Source: Clostridiales bacterium
GTDB taxonomy: Bacteria > Bacillota > Clostridia > Oscillospirales > Oscillospiraceae
Length of the DNA stretch: 64,000 bases
Reading direction: 5' to 3'
Assembly: GCA_004557075.1 (NCBI GenBank)
Contig: SFEX01000008.1
Span: 62,001-126,000 of the forward strand
The notes below the pieces were generated by a model. It saw only the letters and a list, made by a program, of their open reading frames with translations, was not told the DNA's origin and did no database searches. A program made the translations under genes and the position numbers. Positions 46,851 through 53,960 of the stretch are shown here, piece after piece (positions within the stretch are counted from its first letter, which is position 1; each line of letters opens with the position of its first letter).

Positions 46851-47138
46851 ATGATCGTTCTCAAAATCCTTGCCGCCCCCGTAATGGTGGCGCTATCCCT
46901 GCTGGCCGCTATGGTCACATTTCTGTTCTGCGTGGCGTCCGCCGTATGTGAGCTGGGCTGCATCGCGCTGACGCCGCTCTCCCTGATCCTATTCATCGGT
47001 GGGCAGACGGTGGGCGGAATCGTGTTCCTCGTCCTTGCGTTCCTCGTTTCTCCCTTTGGCGTTCCCGCCATCGCTGAGTGGCTGGTGGACAAGCTGCACT
47101 CGGTCAAGTTCGCCCTGCGGGATTTCATCATCGGCTGA
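46851..47138 (+). CDS. CD1845-like small membrane protein
   Basis: A 95-residue membrane protein: MIVLKILAAPVMVALSLLAA, FLFCVASAVCELGCIALTPL, then GQTVGGIVFLVLAFLVSPFG and PAIAEWLVDKLHSVKFALRD. It matches by memory a small protein of Firmicutes conjugative elements (CD1845 type). ATG 46851 is preceded by GGAGGTAGCTGCT. The element palindrome copy 2 lies six bases after its stop. Confidence 0.75.
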   Translation: MIVLKILAAPVMVALSLLAAMVTFLFCVASAVCELGCIALTPLSLILFIGGQTVGGIVFLVLAFLVSPFGVPAIAEWLVDKLHSVKFALRDFIIG

Positions 47139-47139
47139 T

Positions 47140-47164
47140 ACTTCGGGACAAAATGTCCCAAAGC
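47140..47164. promoter_or_regulatory. Element palindrome copy 2
   Basis: ACTTC-GGGACA-AAA-TGTCCC-AAAGC, core 47145-47159, directly after the CD1845-like stop codon. Confidence 0.65.
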
Positions 47165-47171
47165 TGAAACG

Positions 47172-47197
47172 ACGGCGGCTGACCACAGCCGCCGTTT
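47172..47197. repeat. 26-base hairpin repeat, copy A
   Basis: ACGGCGGCTG-ACCA-CAGCCGCCGT-TT, a GC-rich terminator-like hairpin. An identical 26-base copy lies at 47669-47694 in the same orientation. The DNA between them is AT-richer and carries one orphan gene. Confidence 0.75.
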
Positions 47198-47404
47198 ATC
47201 GTATTATCAAAAAAATGTGACATGTCCCAGGGGCTCCGTGGTGTTGCTAATATAGATTGCCGAAAAAGCTATCGGAGATAAGACCTGTGACCTACCGAGA
47301 CGCGGTGTTCGCTTAAAGTGATAATTGCAAGTCAAGAGCATCTTTGCTATACTATATATGTAAGCATAAGTATGACCAAAGCTAATAACTAAGGAGGTAT
47401 AGTC

Positions 47405-47650
47405 ATGGGATATTATGATGTTCGAAACGCAAAAATTAGTATTTTGGATATGCTTAAATATGATGCTATTCAAGATGCCGATGGAGTTATTTGTAAGGAT
47501 ATGGGCAGGTATGTTCAGATGCTTGTGCCTATGAATAATGCCAAAGGGCATGATACTTATGATGTGTATTTTACCACTGATGGGCGGATTGAGAAAGTCT
47601 GCGGGCATTCTGGAAATTCTGGCTTCACAGATACTAAATACTATTTTTAA
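47405..47650 (+). CDS. Orphan hypothetical protein (cargo)
   Basis: An 81-residue protein starting MGYYDVRNAKISILDMLKYD, with a beta-rich middle (RYVQMLVPMN, YDVYFTTDGRIEKV). GGAGGTATAGTC precedes ATG. It is AT-rich compared with the flanking mobilization genes and sits between two copies of a 26-base hairpin, so it looks like a later insertion. No domain is recognised. Confidence 0.65.
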   Translation: MGYYDVRNAKISILDMLKYDAIQDADGVICKDMGRYVQMLVPMNNAKGHDTYDVYFTTDGRIEKVCGHSGNSGFTDTKYYF

Positions 47651-47668
47651 TCGCACTCAATACAAAAA

Positions 47669-47694
47669 ACGGCGGCTGACCACAGCCGCCGTTT
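47669..47694. repeat. 26-base hairpin repeat, copy B
   Basis: Identical to copy A at 47172-47197, 497 bases apart and in direct orientation. It lies 18 bases upstream of the relaxase start. Confidence 0.75.
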
Positions 47695-47712
47695 GTCATA
47701 TCGGAAGGAGGG

Positions 47713-49143
47713 ATGCCTACGGCCACGACCTACTACAAGAAGCACAAAATCAGCAAGGGCGAAACCATCGCGCAGTCCTTGAAAGAGCGGTTTGACTATG
47801 GGCAAAACCCGGACAAGACCGAGGGCGGCGAGTTGATCTCGTCCTACGGCTGCGACCACATGACCGCCGATGCCGAGTTCCTTTTGAGCAAGGCCAAGTA
47901 CAAGGCCTCCACAGGCCGGGAGCAGCGGCGGGACGCGGATGTGCTATGCTATCAGATCCGCCAATCGTTCAAGCCCGGGGAGATCACGCCGGAGGAGGCC
48001 AACCGCATCGGCTATGAAATGGCGATGCGCTGGACAAAGGGCAAGTACGCCTTTTTTGTTGCCACCCACACGGACAAGGCACACATCCACAATCACATTT
48101 ATTATAATTCGACCTCGCTGGATTGCACCCGGAAGTTTCGGGACTTCATCGGCTCTGGCCGCGCGGTGCGGCGGCTCTCTGACCGCATTTGTCTTGAAAA
48201 TGATCTGTCCGTCATCACCAACCCCAAACTGCACAGCAAGGGACGATTTCTCCATTACGGGGCATGGCTGGGGACGGAGCGGCAGCCCTCATACAAGGAG
48301 CAGCTACGGCTTGCCATCAATGAGGCGCTCACAAAACACCCTGCCGATTTTGATGCTTTCCTCCGGCTCATGGAGGCGTCCGGCTTCACGGTCAAGCATG
48401 GGCGCAGCGGTACGATCTCTTTTCTTGTTCCGGGGCAGGAACGGGCAACGCGGCTCCGGGCGTCCACCCTCGGGGACGGCTACGATCCCGAGGACATCAA
48501 GGCTGTCATCGCCGGGGAGCGCCCGATCCCGGAGCTGCCTGTTCCTGCGCCTGCCGCCCCTCGCCGTGTCAATCTGATCGTGGATATACAGGAGCGGCTG
48601 CGCTCTGGCAAAGGTGCGGCCTATGCACGGTGGGCAAAGGTCTATAACCTAAAACAGATGGCGGCGGTGCTTCAATTCATGCAGGAGCAGAACATCGCCG
48701 AATATGACCAACTCTCCGCCAAGGCCGAGGATGCTGTTTCTCGCTTTCACGCTCTGACCGAGCAGCTCCGGCGGACGGAGGCTGACCTGTCCGCAACCTC
48801 CGAGCTGATGGGAGCCGTGGTGCGGTACGCCAAGACCCGCCCCGTCTTTGACGGGTATAAGGCCGCAAAGTATAGCTGGAAATATCTTGCCGAGCATGAG
48901 GCGGAGCTGGCGGACTACCGGGCAGCCAAGGCCACGATGGGAGAGCTGCTGGGCGGAGAGAAACTGCCCAAGATGACAGAGCTAAAAGAAAAACGCCGCC
49001 AACTGGCGGCGCGGAAAAAGGCGCTCTATACCGAGTACCGCTCGGCACAGGAGGAAATGCGGCAGGCCGTGGCGGTCAAGGCCAATATCGACCATCTGCT
49101 GGGTGTCACGGACGGCCAGCGCAAAAAGGAACAGGAGCGATAG
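47713..49143 (+). CDS. MOBP-type relaxase
   Basis: A 476-residue mobilization nuclease that nicks oriT and pilots the strand during transfer. Motif III ATHTDKAHIHNHIYYNST (about 117-134) has the metal-binding histidines. The start TYYKKHKISKGETIAQSLKE and SFKPGEITPEEANRIGYEMA are typical of Firmicutes element relaxases. A candidate nucleophilic Tyr lies in the N-terminal stretch (Tyr7/8 or SSYGCD). The C-terminal half is coiled-coil rich. AAGGAGGG stands right before ATG. It should work with MobC, which is broken here. Confidence 0.9.
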   Translation: MPTATTYYKKHKISKGETIAQSLKERFDYGQNPDKTEGGELISSYGCDHMTADAEFLLSKAKYKASTGREQRRDADVLCYQIRQSFKPGEITPEEANRIGYEMAMRWTKGKYAFFVATHTDKAHIHNHIYYNSTSLDCTRKFRDFIGSGRAVRRLSDRICLENDLSVITNPKLHSKGRFLHYGAWLGTERQPSYKEQLRLAINEALTKHPADFDAFLRLMEASGFTVKHGRSGTISFLVPGQERATRLRASTLGDGYDPEDIKAVIAGERPIPELPVPAPAAPRRVNLIVDIQERLRSGKGAAYARWAKVYNLKQMAAVLQFMQEQNIAEYDQLSAKAEDAVSRFHALTEQLRRTEADLSATSELMGAVVRYAKTRPVFDGYKAAKYSWKYLAEHEAELADYRAAKATMGELLGGEKLPKMTELKEKRRQLAARKKALYTEYRSAQEEMRQAVAVKANIDHLLGVTDGQRKKEQER

Positions 49144-49235
49144 CGCACGGTGACGCAGACAAATTACTTTGGGCATGGGGTGCCCCGCAAAGTCGCAAGA
49201 CTTTGTGGGGAGAGGAGGCACAACGGAGCGGGCGA

Positions 49236-49260
49236 ATCTTGGGACATTTTGTCCCAAAGT
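49236..49260. promoter_or_regulatory. Element palindrome copy 3
   Basis: ATCTT-GGGACA-TTT-TGTCCC-AAAGT, core 49241-49255, about 100 bases after the relaxase stop and before the oriT candidate. Confidence 0.65.
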
Positions 49261-49349
49261 AGCATAGCGGAGTTTGTGCTGACGAGTCCCAAAGCCGGGT
49301 TTGGGGAGGCTCCCCAACAAGCGTTTTTGCAGCCCGCAGGATTGCAAAA

Positions 49350-49405
49350 ATAGCAAGTGTGGCTACACTTGCCCTGCTTGCCGTTAGTGCATCCCCCGAA
49401 AACCC
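49350..49405. other. Candidate origin of transfer (oriT)
   Basis: An inverted repeat GCAAGTG-TGGCTA-CACTTGC (49353-49372) is followed by CCTGCTTGCC and GTTAGTGCATCCCCC. An inverted repeat next to a short conserved TGCTTGCC-type stretch, 210 bases downstream of a MOBP relaxase, is the usual oriT layout. The nick position is not proven. Confidence 0.6.
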
Positions 49406-49432
49406 CGCAAAAAACGGAGGCAGCGCCTTTTC

Positions 49433-49792
49433 TTACGCTTCCGACCTTTCACGGTTTTCTATAATCGTATGGATAATGCCCTCAACGAGCCGCAGTTCGC
49501 TTTCGTTGAGAGAATTAAGTTGAATATTGATCCGCTTCTTTGCGGCTTCATCGGCGCTCATATCTGGATAAAAGTATTCGTCCACGGAGATACCGAACAT
49601 GGTTACCATTTGGTAAAAGGCATTTAGGCTCGGATGTTGTCCATCGTTTTCGTGATACATGATGGTGCGCGGGTCACGGTCAACAATGTATCCCAACTGT
49701 TCCTGCGTCATGCCCTCACGCTCACGGGCTTTCTTGATAGCAAGTCCGATTCCGTGGAAGTCAAATTTCCGCTCGTCCCGTTCAATTTTCAT
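49433..49792 (-). CDS. XRE-family regulator of the element
   Basis: A 119-residue regulator. HTH GMTQEQLGYIVDRDPRTIMY (about 27-46) and HPSLNAFYQMVTMFGISVDE, then a helical C-terminus (NSLNESELRLVEGIIHTIIE) frequent in element XRE proteins. It faces left and its promoter region is shared with the GntR operon at 49977, 184 bases away. It probably controls element genes; no operator is assigned. Confidence 0.85.
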   Translation of the reverse strand: MKIERDERKFDFHGIGLAIKKAREREGMTQEQLGYIVDRDPRTIMYHENDGQHPSLNAFYQMVTMFGISVDEYFYPDMSADEAAKKRINIQLNSLNESELRLVEGIIHTIIENRERSEA

Positions 49793-49903
49793 AGCATCAC
49801 CACCTAATGTAATTTTACATTTCGGGTAATAGCATTTGAACGATGCTATATTTCATTTCTCTGCATATTTAATTTCATATATTTGCCGAGCAAATTCTCA
49901 TAG

Positions 49904-49959
49904 TTGACAATGGCTGCGGTGTAGCATATAATGTACTTATCAAACAAGTACATTATATG
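49904..49959 (+). promoter_or_regulatory. Consensus promoter overlapped by a GntR operator
   Basis: TTGACA (49904-49909), 17 bases, TATAAT (49927-49932) is a perfect sigma-A promoter. A perfect inverted repeat with 14-base arms (CATATAATGTACTT and AAGTACATTATATG, 49925-49959, 7-base spacer) covers the -10 box and start site. It lies 17 bases before the YtrA-type regulator gene, which almost certainly represses it. Confidence 0.85.
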
Positions 49960-49976
49960 ACAGGAGGCGCAGCCTC

Positions 49977-50354
49977 ATGGAAATCATTATCAGTAGTAAC
50001 ACCAGCAAACCTATTTATGAGCAGATCACTTCTCAAATGAAAGCTATGATCATGAGCGGTGAGCTTCAAACCGGCGACCCGATTCCGTCTATGCGGGCAC
50101 TGGCAAAGTCGCTTCATATCAGCGTCATTACAGTGCAGAAAGCCTATGAAGATCTGCATCGTGATGGCTTTATTGAAACAACAGTAGGCCGTGGCAGTTT
50201 CGTATCGGCACAGAATAAAGATTTCTTTCAAGAGGAGCAACAGCGCCGGGCGGAAGAACATCTCCAAGAGGCTGCCGATATTGCACGCTCCAGCGGTATC
50301 CCTTTGAGTAAATTGGTTGAGATACTGGCGATGTTCTATAAAGAGGAGGGCTGA
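49977..50354 (+). CDS. YtrA-subfamily GntR regulator
   Basis: A 125-residue repressor. Winged helix: KPIYEQITSQMKAMIMSGEL (about 11), GDPIPSMRALAKSLHISVIT (about 33), YEDLHRDGFIETTVGRGSFV (about 57). The short C-terminal dimerisation tail marks the YtrA subfamily, whose members sit beside ABC exporters and respond to cell-wall antibiotics. Two bases separate it from the ATPase gene. The operator is seen just upstream. Confidence 0.93.
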   Translation: MEIIISSNTSKPIYEQITSQMKAMIMSGELQTGDPIPSMRALAKSLHISVITVQKAYEDLHRDGFIETTVGRGSFVSAQNKDFFQEEQQRRAEEHLQEAADIARSSGIPLSKLVEILAMFYKEEG

Positions 50355-50356
50355 CG

Positions 50357-51217
50357 ATGGAAAACATTTTGCAAATTGCAGACCTGACAAAACGCTACCC
50401 CGATTTTTACTTAGACCATTTGACCCTCAATGTTCCAAGCGGCAGCATTGTCGGTTTGATTGGGGAGAACGGTGCGGGAAAAACAACCACCATGAACCTG
50501 ATCCTCAATGCTGTTACCAAGGACAGCGGAGATATTCTTGTTTTCGGGCAAGATAATCTTTCCCATGAAAAAGAGGTCAAACAGCGGATAGGCGTTGTGC
50601 AGGATGAATGTAATCTTCCCTTTATGTTCTCTCCCGCAGACATTGAAACCATCATGCGTCAAATCTATGCCCAATGGGACTCCAACCGCTACTGGGAGCT
50701 ATTGAATAGGTTTGATTTACCTGTGAAACAGGAAATCGGCTCATTTTCAAAGGGTATGAAAGTAAAGATGAACTTTGCGATTGCCCTTGCCCATCATGCT
50801 GAATTGTTATTGCTGGACGAGGCAACAAGCGGGCTTGATCCCGTTATGCGGGATGATATGCTTGATCTGCTGTTAGACTTTGTTCAGAGCGAGGAACGCG
50901 GCGTTCTCTTTTCTACACATATTATGAGTGACCTCGCTAAGATTGCGGATTATATAGCTTTTCTGCATGAGGGTAGACTGCTGTTCTTTGAGTCGAAGGA
51001 CGAATTGATCTACCATTATGGACTGATCCATTGTGGGGAAAAGCTATTTCGAGAAATTGACCGTGGCGATATATTGGCGTGGAGAAAACAGGATTATGAA
51101 TATCAAATTTTGGTGGCAGACCGAGAAGCTGCTGCTCGGAAATACAAGGGCTGCGTGATAGACCCGGCCACCTTAGATGACATCATGCTTTTGTATATCA
51201 AGGGAGGATCGCTATGA
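50357..51217 (+). CDS. ABC transporter ATP-binding protein (YtrB-like)
   Basis: A 286-residue ATPase. Walker A IGENGAGKTTTMNLIL (about 35), signature SFSKGMKVKMNFAIAL (about 133; SKGMK replaces SGGQ, common in this subfamily), Walker B LLLLDEATSGLDPVM (about 152) and switch His in LFSTHIMSD. It pairs with the permease that starts four bases before its stop. Likely part of an antibiotic or peptide export module carried as cargo. Confidence 0.93.
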   Translation: MENILQIADLTKRYPDFYLDHLTLNVPSGSIVGLIGENGAGKTTTMNLILNAVTKDSGDILVFGQDNLSHEKEVKQRIGVVQDECNLPFMFSPADIETIMRQIYAQWDSNRYWELLNRFDLPVKQEIGSFSKGMKVKMNFAIALAHHAELLLLDEATSGLDPVMRDDMLDLLLDFVQSEERGVLFSTHIMSDLAKIADYIAFLHEGRLLFFESKDELIYHYGLIHCGEKLFREIDRGDILAWRKQDYEYQILVADREAAARKYKGCVIDPATLDDIMLLYIKGGSL

Positions 51218-51864
51218 TTGGTTTGGTCGCAAAAGATTTTATCGTATTCAAAAAGATATGTAAACCCGCTTACCGTCTGTTAGGCATCATCCTATTACTG
51301 TGCGCCTGCATTTTCATTCCACAAGCGGCAATCCCGTATATTTCACTGCTGCTCCCGCTGATGGGCGTTGCTTTTCTGACCGAGTTGGTTAAAATCGAGG
51401 AAAAGAGCGATTGGAAGAATTACTTACCGGTTCTCCCTATCACGGATAAGGAGATTGTTGTCGGGCGCTACCTGTTCAGCGGAATACTGTTTGTTAGTCT
51501 CTCTGTGTTGACTTTCTTGCTTTGTATCATTGCTGCTTTTACAGGACATTTTTCGTTCACCACAGTTGTACCAAACCTTGTTTTAGGTATGTGTTGTACG
51601 GTGCTTACAATCTGTTTGGGTGTCCCCTCGGGCTTTGTTTTCAAACAGTCAAACTGCACCGGGGCAATGATCGCCGCCATCATGGTCTGTGCGGTAATTC
51701 GGTCTACTGGTCTTGATACCGCCTTTTTCGCCGCATCCTCATTCCTTGCCTATACACTGCTTATTATCGGTATGGCATTACTCCTTTACCTGTCCTATCG
51801 TGCGTCACTCAGCATTTTCAGAAAAAGGCGTCATGCAAGAAGTAAGGTGGCACCTAATGATTGA
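51214..51864 (+). CDS. ABC-2-type permease of the GntR-ABC module
   Basis: A 216-residue membrane protein with six helices (PAYRLLGIILLLCACIFIPQ, ISLLLPLMGVAFLTELVKIE, LFSGILFVSLSVLTFLLCII and three more). The charged segment KIEEKSDWKNYLPVLPITDK with EKSDWKNYLPVLP is typical for ABC-2 permeases of lantibiotic-type immunity systems. It overlaps the ATPase gene by four bases (ATGA). The exported compound is unknown. Confidence 0.9.
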   Translation: MIGLVAKDFIVFKKICKPAYRLLGIILLLCACIFIPQAAIPYISLLLPLMGVAFLTELVKIEEKSDWKNYLPVLPITDKEIVVGRYLFSGILFVSLSVLTFLLCIIAAFTGHFSFTTVVPNLVLGMCCTVLTICLGVPSGFVFKQSNCTGAMIAAIMVCAVIRSTGLDTAFFAASSFLAYTLLIIGMALLLYLSYRASLSIFRKRRHARSKVAPND

Positions 51865-52045
51865 AAACAACTGGATTCTATGTCCAATATGCAGAAATAA
51901 GACACGCATCAAAATTCGGGGTGATACGGTGCTTGAGAACTTTCCTCTGTATTGCCCAAAATGCAAACAAGAAAATCTAATCCGAGCTTATCAACTAAAT
52001 ATCATAGTTATCAAGGAGCCAGACGCACAGACGCAGAGCCGATAA
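51857..52045 (+). CDS. Cysteine-rich KTR-domain protein
   Basis: A 62-residue protein: MIENNWILCPICRNKTRIKI, TVLENFPLYCPKCKQENLIR. Two CPxC knuckles around KTR(I) are the hallmark of the cysteine-rich KTR family found in Tn916-like and related elements, probably zinc-binding. ATG 51857 overlaps the permease end by eight bases and follows AAGGTGG. Role in transfer or regulation unknown. Confidence 0.88.
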   Translation: MIENNWILCPICRNKTRIKIRGDTVLENFPLYCPKCKQENLIRAYQLNIIVIKEPDAQTQSR

Positions 52046-52088
52046 CCCGTCGCCAACAGGCACACGGTTTATCGGCTCTTTTCTTTTG
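52036..52088 (+). terminator. Terminator after the KTR gene
   Basis: GAGCCGATAACCCGT/ACGGTTTATCGGCTC stem with T4CT4. It includes the final codons of the KTR gene. Confidence 0.85.
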
Positions 52089-52540
52089 ATAGCAACTGCG
52101 CTGGTATCAAAACAAGACCGTTGCAATCGGCCTTGCGGCGCAGAACGGCGGTTTTGAAATATTGTATTTCAAGCTGCCGTTTTCCTTTTGAAAAAATGGA
52201 TTAACGGGGGTGTGTTAAAGTCGCCCTTTTTTAAGGATACGGCGGTGTCCGAGGAGGTATCGCTGTGTCCATTTTTCTTTTTCGCAGCGTCCATGATCTA
52301 CACCAGCTAAAAAAAGCATAGCCCCTCCATCGGAGCAGTCCGGCCTCGAAAGTGAAATCAAACATCATGTAACAAGATATTTATTTGCTTGCGTCCGTAT
52401 AGCGTCATGCTGTGCGGGCGTTTTTATGTGCCTGCACCTTGGGACAAATTGTCCCAAGGTAGCCAGTCCCGGCTGTCGATCTCCGCCGATCCTTCTTTCT
52501 GTTCACCCACCCACACATGAACTGAATGGAGGAAATACAA
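52089..52540. other. 450-base intergenic region with palindrome copy 4
   Basis: No gene seen. Contains a second hairpin-like stretch (GGCGGTTTTGAAATA...CAAGCTGCCGTTTT, 52150-52190) and the element palindrome at 52436. The sigma-like gene promoter should lie at the right end but no clear -35/-10 is visible. Confidence 0.45.
52436..52460. promoter_or_regulatory. Element palindrome copy 4
   Basis: ACCTT-GGGACA-AAT-TGTCCC-AAGGT, core 52441-52455: 11-base arms are perfect complements. It lies 80 bases before the sigma-like gene. Confidence 0.7.
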
Positions 52541-52963
52541 ATGACGACCATCAATCTGAAGGACTTTTACGCTTGGTACACCCATGATGAATACATCGAA
52601 GTTTCCGACGAAGTGGCCGCCGAGCTGAAGGCGGACAAGCTGTATGAGGCAGCCCATCAGCGGCGCACGACCCGCAACAAGGCGCAGTATTCCCTCGACT
52701 GTGACGATGGGATTGAATACTCGGCCTGCCTGCATGAGCCGACGCCGCAGGAGCTTCTGGATCGCATGGAGCTGTTCGTCCACCTCTGGAACGCCCTCAA
52801 CTCTTTGCCGGAGGTGCAGGGTGTCCGGGTGGAGGCGCATCTGATCCTCGGCAAGAGCTACCGCCAGATTGCCCGGGAGCAGGGCGTGGACAAAAGCGTT
52901 GTCCGGCGTTCGGTGAAGCGCGGCATGGCTGCTATGAAAAAATATTTGAAAAAAGTTCTGTGA
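52541..52963 (+). CDS. Sigma-70-like regulator of the element
   Basis: A 140-residue protein. The N-terminal part starts MTTINLKDFYAWYTHDEYIE; the C-terminal region 4-like HTH is LILGKSYRQIAREQGVDKSV, VRRSVKRGMAAMKKYLKK (about 106-140). Such sigma-factor-like proteins are common in Firmicutes elements, where they activate transfer or recombination genes. GGAGGAAATACAA precedes ATG 52541. Flanked on both sides by copies of the element palindrome. Confidence 0.85.
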   Translation: MTTINLKDFYAWYTHDEYIEVSDEVAAELKADKLYEAAHQRRTTRNKAQYSLDCDDGIEYSACLHEPTPQELLDRMELFVHLWNALNSLPEVQGVRVEAHLILGKSYRQIAREQGVDKSVVRRSVKRGMAAMKKYLKKVL

Positions 52964-53149
52964 GTGAGGCTCCATTTGCCCGATTTTTGTCCTTGGTATA
53001 TGAGAGGTAGTTTTCACTTCTCCGCAGCAAGGTAGTTGATGCTCCGTCACGGATCGTCGCTGTCCGCTGTGAGGGAGCGCCGCATTGAATATGAGCTGTC
53101 TTATGACAGGCCAACAGGAGCGGGTGCGGCGCTCCCGCCTTTCAAAAAC

Positions 53150-53174
53150 ACCTTGCGACATTTCGTCCCAAGGT
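53150..53174. promoter_or_regulatory. Element palindrome copy 5 (degenerate)
   Basis: ACCTT-GCGACA-TTT-CGTCCC-AAGGT. Two arm mismatches compared with copy 4, but the flanks ACCTT/AAGGT are kept. It lies between the sigma-like gene and tnpW. Confidence 0.55.
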
Positions 53175-53247
53175 CATAAGCCGCAGGCCAGCGCTTTTAT
53201 GAGGCGCTGGCCTTTCCCTGTTGCCGAGAATTGAAAAGGAGGTCTTT

Positions 53248-53466
53248 ATGCAGCAGAGAAAACAACATACCGCATTTGCTGTGGATGGCTACGCCATCAC
53301 CGCCAGCTTTGCAGACTGCAAAAATGCGGCAGCGCTCCATCATGTAAAGCAAATTTTATTATCTTCTTTTGCCAACAATACGGAAAAAAATAGCTCCGGC
53401 GACATCCTTGCAATCCCTCCCGAACAGAGGGATAATAATAGTGGGGGTAGTCCCTATGCACCTTGA
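53248..53466 (+). CDS. tnpW: TnpW-family element protein
   Basis: A 72-residue protein: MQQRKQHTAFAVDGYAITAS, FADCKNAAALHHVKQILLSS, ending GGSPYAP. It matches the small TnpW proteins encoded just before TnpX-type serine recombinases in Tn4451-like elements. AAAAGGAGGTCTTT precedes ATG 53248. Function unknown. Its neighbour on the right is the cut recombinase. Confidence 0.8.
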   Translation: MQQRKQHTAFAVDGYAITASFADCKNAAALHHVKQILLSSFANNTEKNSSGDILAIPPEQRDNNSGGSPYAP

Positions 53467-53537
53467 AAACTTCATATTCCCCGCGTATTGATTGCGTTTT
53501 TTCATTGACCCATCGACAAATGAAAGGACGGATCAAT

Positions 53538-53867
53538 ATGATAGAAAACAAAATGATGACAGGCAATCGGGTCGATTGCCTATACCGAGTGTCTACCGAC
53601 AAGCAGGTGGACTACAACGACAAAAGCCAAGCCGACATTCCCATGCAGCGCAGAGAGTGCCATCGCTTCTGTGAAAAAATGGGCTGGACGATCGTTCACG
53701 AGGAGCAGGAGGACGGCGTGTCCGGGCATAAGGTTAGAGCCGAAAACCGGGACAAGCTGCAAATCATCAAGGAGCGAGCCAAGCAGGGAAAATTCGATAT
53801 TCTGCTTGTGTTCATGTTTGACCGCATCGGGCGTATCGCTGACGAAACGCCTTTTGTGGTAAAATAA
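53538..53867 (+). pseudogene. TnpX-like large serine recombinase, cut by a prophage
   Basis: Residues 1-108 are a normal resolvase-type start: RVDCLYRVSTDKQVDYNDKS with the catalytic Ser (about 19), DIPMQRRECHRFCEKMGWTI, EEQEDGVSGHKVRAENRDKL, FDILLVFMFDRIGRIADETP. After FVV the frame ends in Lys-stop, and phage DNA begins. The remaining 450 or so residues should lie on the far side of the prophage, outside the window. The element is thus stranded while the prophage is in place. Prophage excision could restore the gene. Confidence 0.88.
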
Positions 53868-53875
53868 AAACAGAT

Positions 53876-53915
53876 GAAGCGGGAACCCTTGATTTTTCAG
53901 GGGTTCCCGCTTTTC
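53876..53915. terminator. Bidirectional terminator at the prophage left end
   Basis: AAGCGGGAACCCTT pairs with AGGGGTTCCCGCTT (a slight bulge) around GATTTTTC, with T4 after. It separates host-element transcription from the leftward integrase. Confidence 0.85.
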
Positions 53916-53960
53916 TTGTTACTAATGCGTTTATAGTTCAGCGTTCAGCGGCTAAAATGT

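Larger units (their letters stand above)
43580..53867. mobile_element. Integrated mobilizable/conjugative element with cargo
   Basis: A block of element genes: LPD-type protein, DUF4316-like protein, broken mobC, CD1845-like protein, relaxase, oriT candidate, KTR-domain protein, sigma-like regulator, TnpW and serine recombinase. Cargo: HNH nuclease, orphan gene and GntR-ABC module. Five copies of one palindrome lie between its genes. The left end is in tRNA-Ala. The right end is beyond the window, since the recombinase gene is cut by a prophage at 53867. No T4SS genes are seen in this part. Confidence 0.75.

Noticed and set aside
52424..53161. Minus-strand frame covering the sigma-like gene
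   Set aside because: Opposite a gene with a strong ribosome site and a region-4-like helix-turn-helix; it also runs through two palindrome copies.
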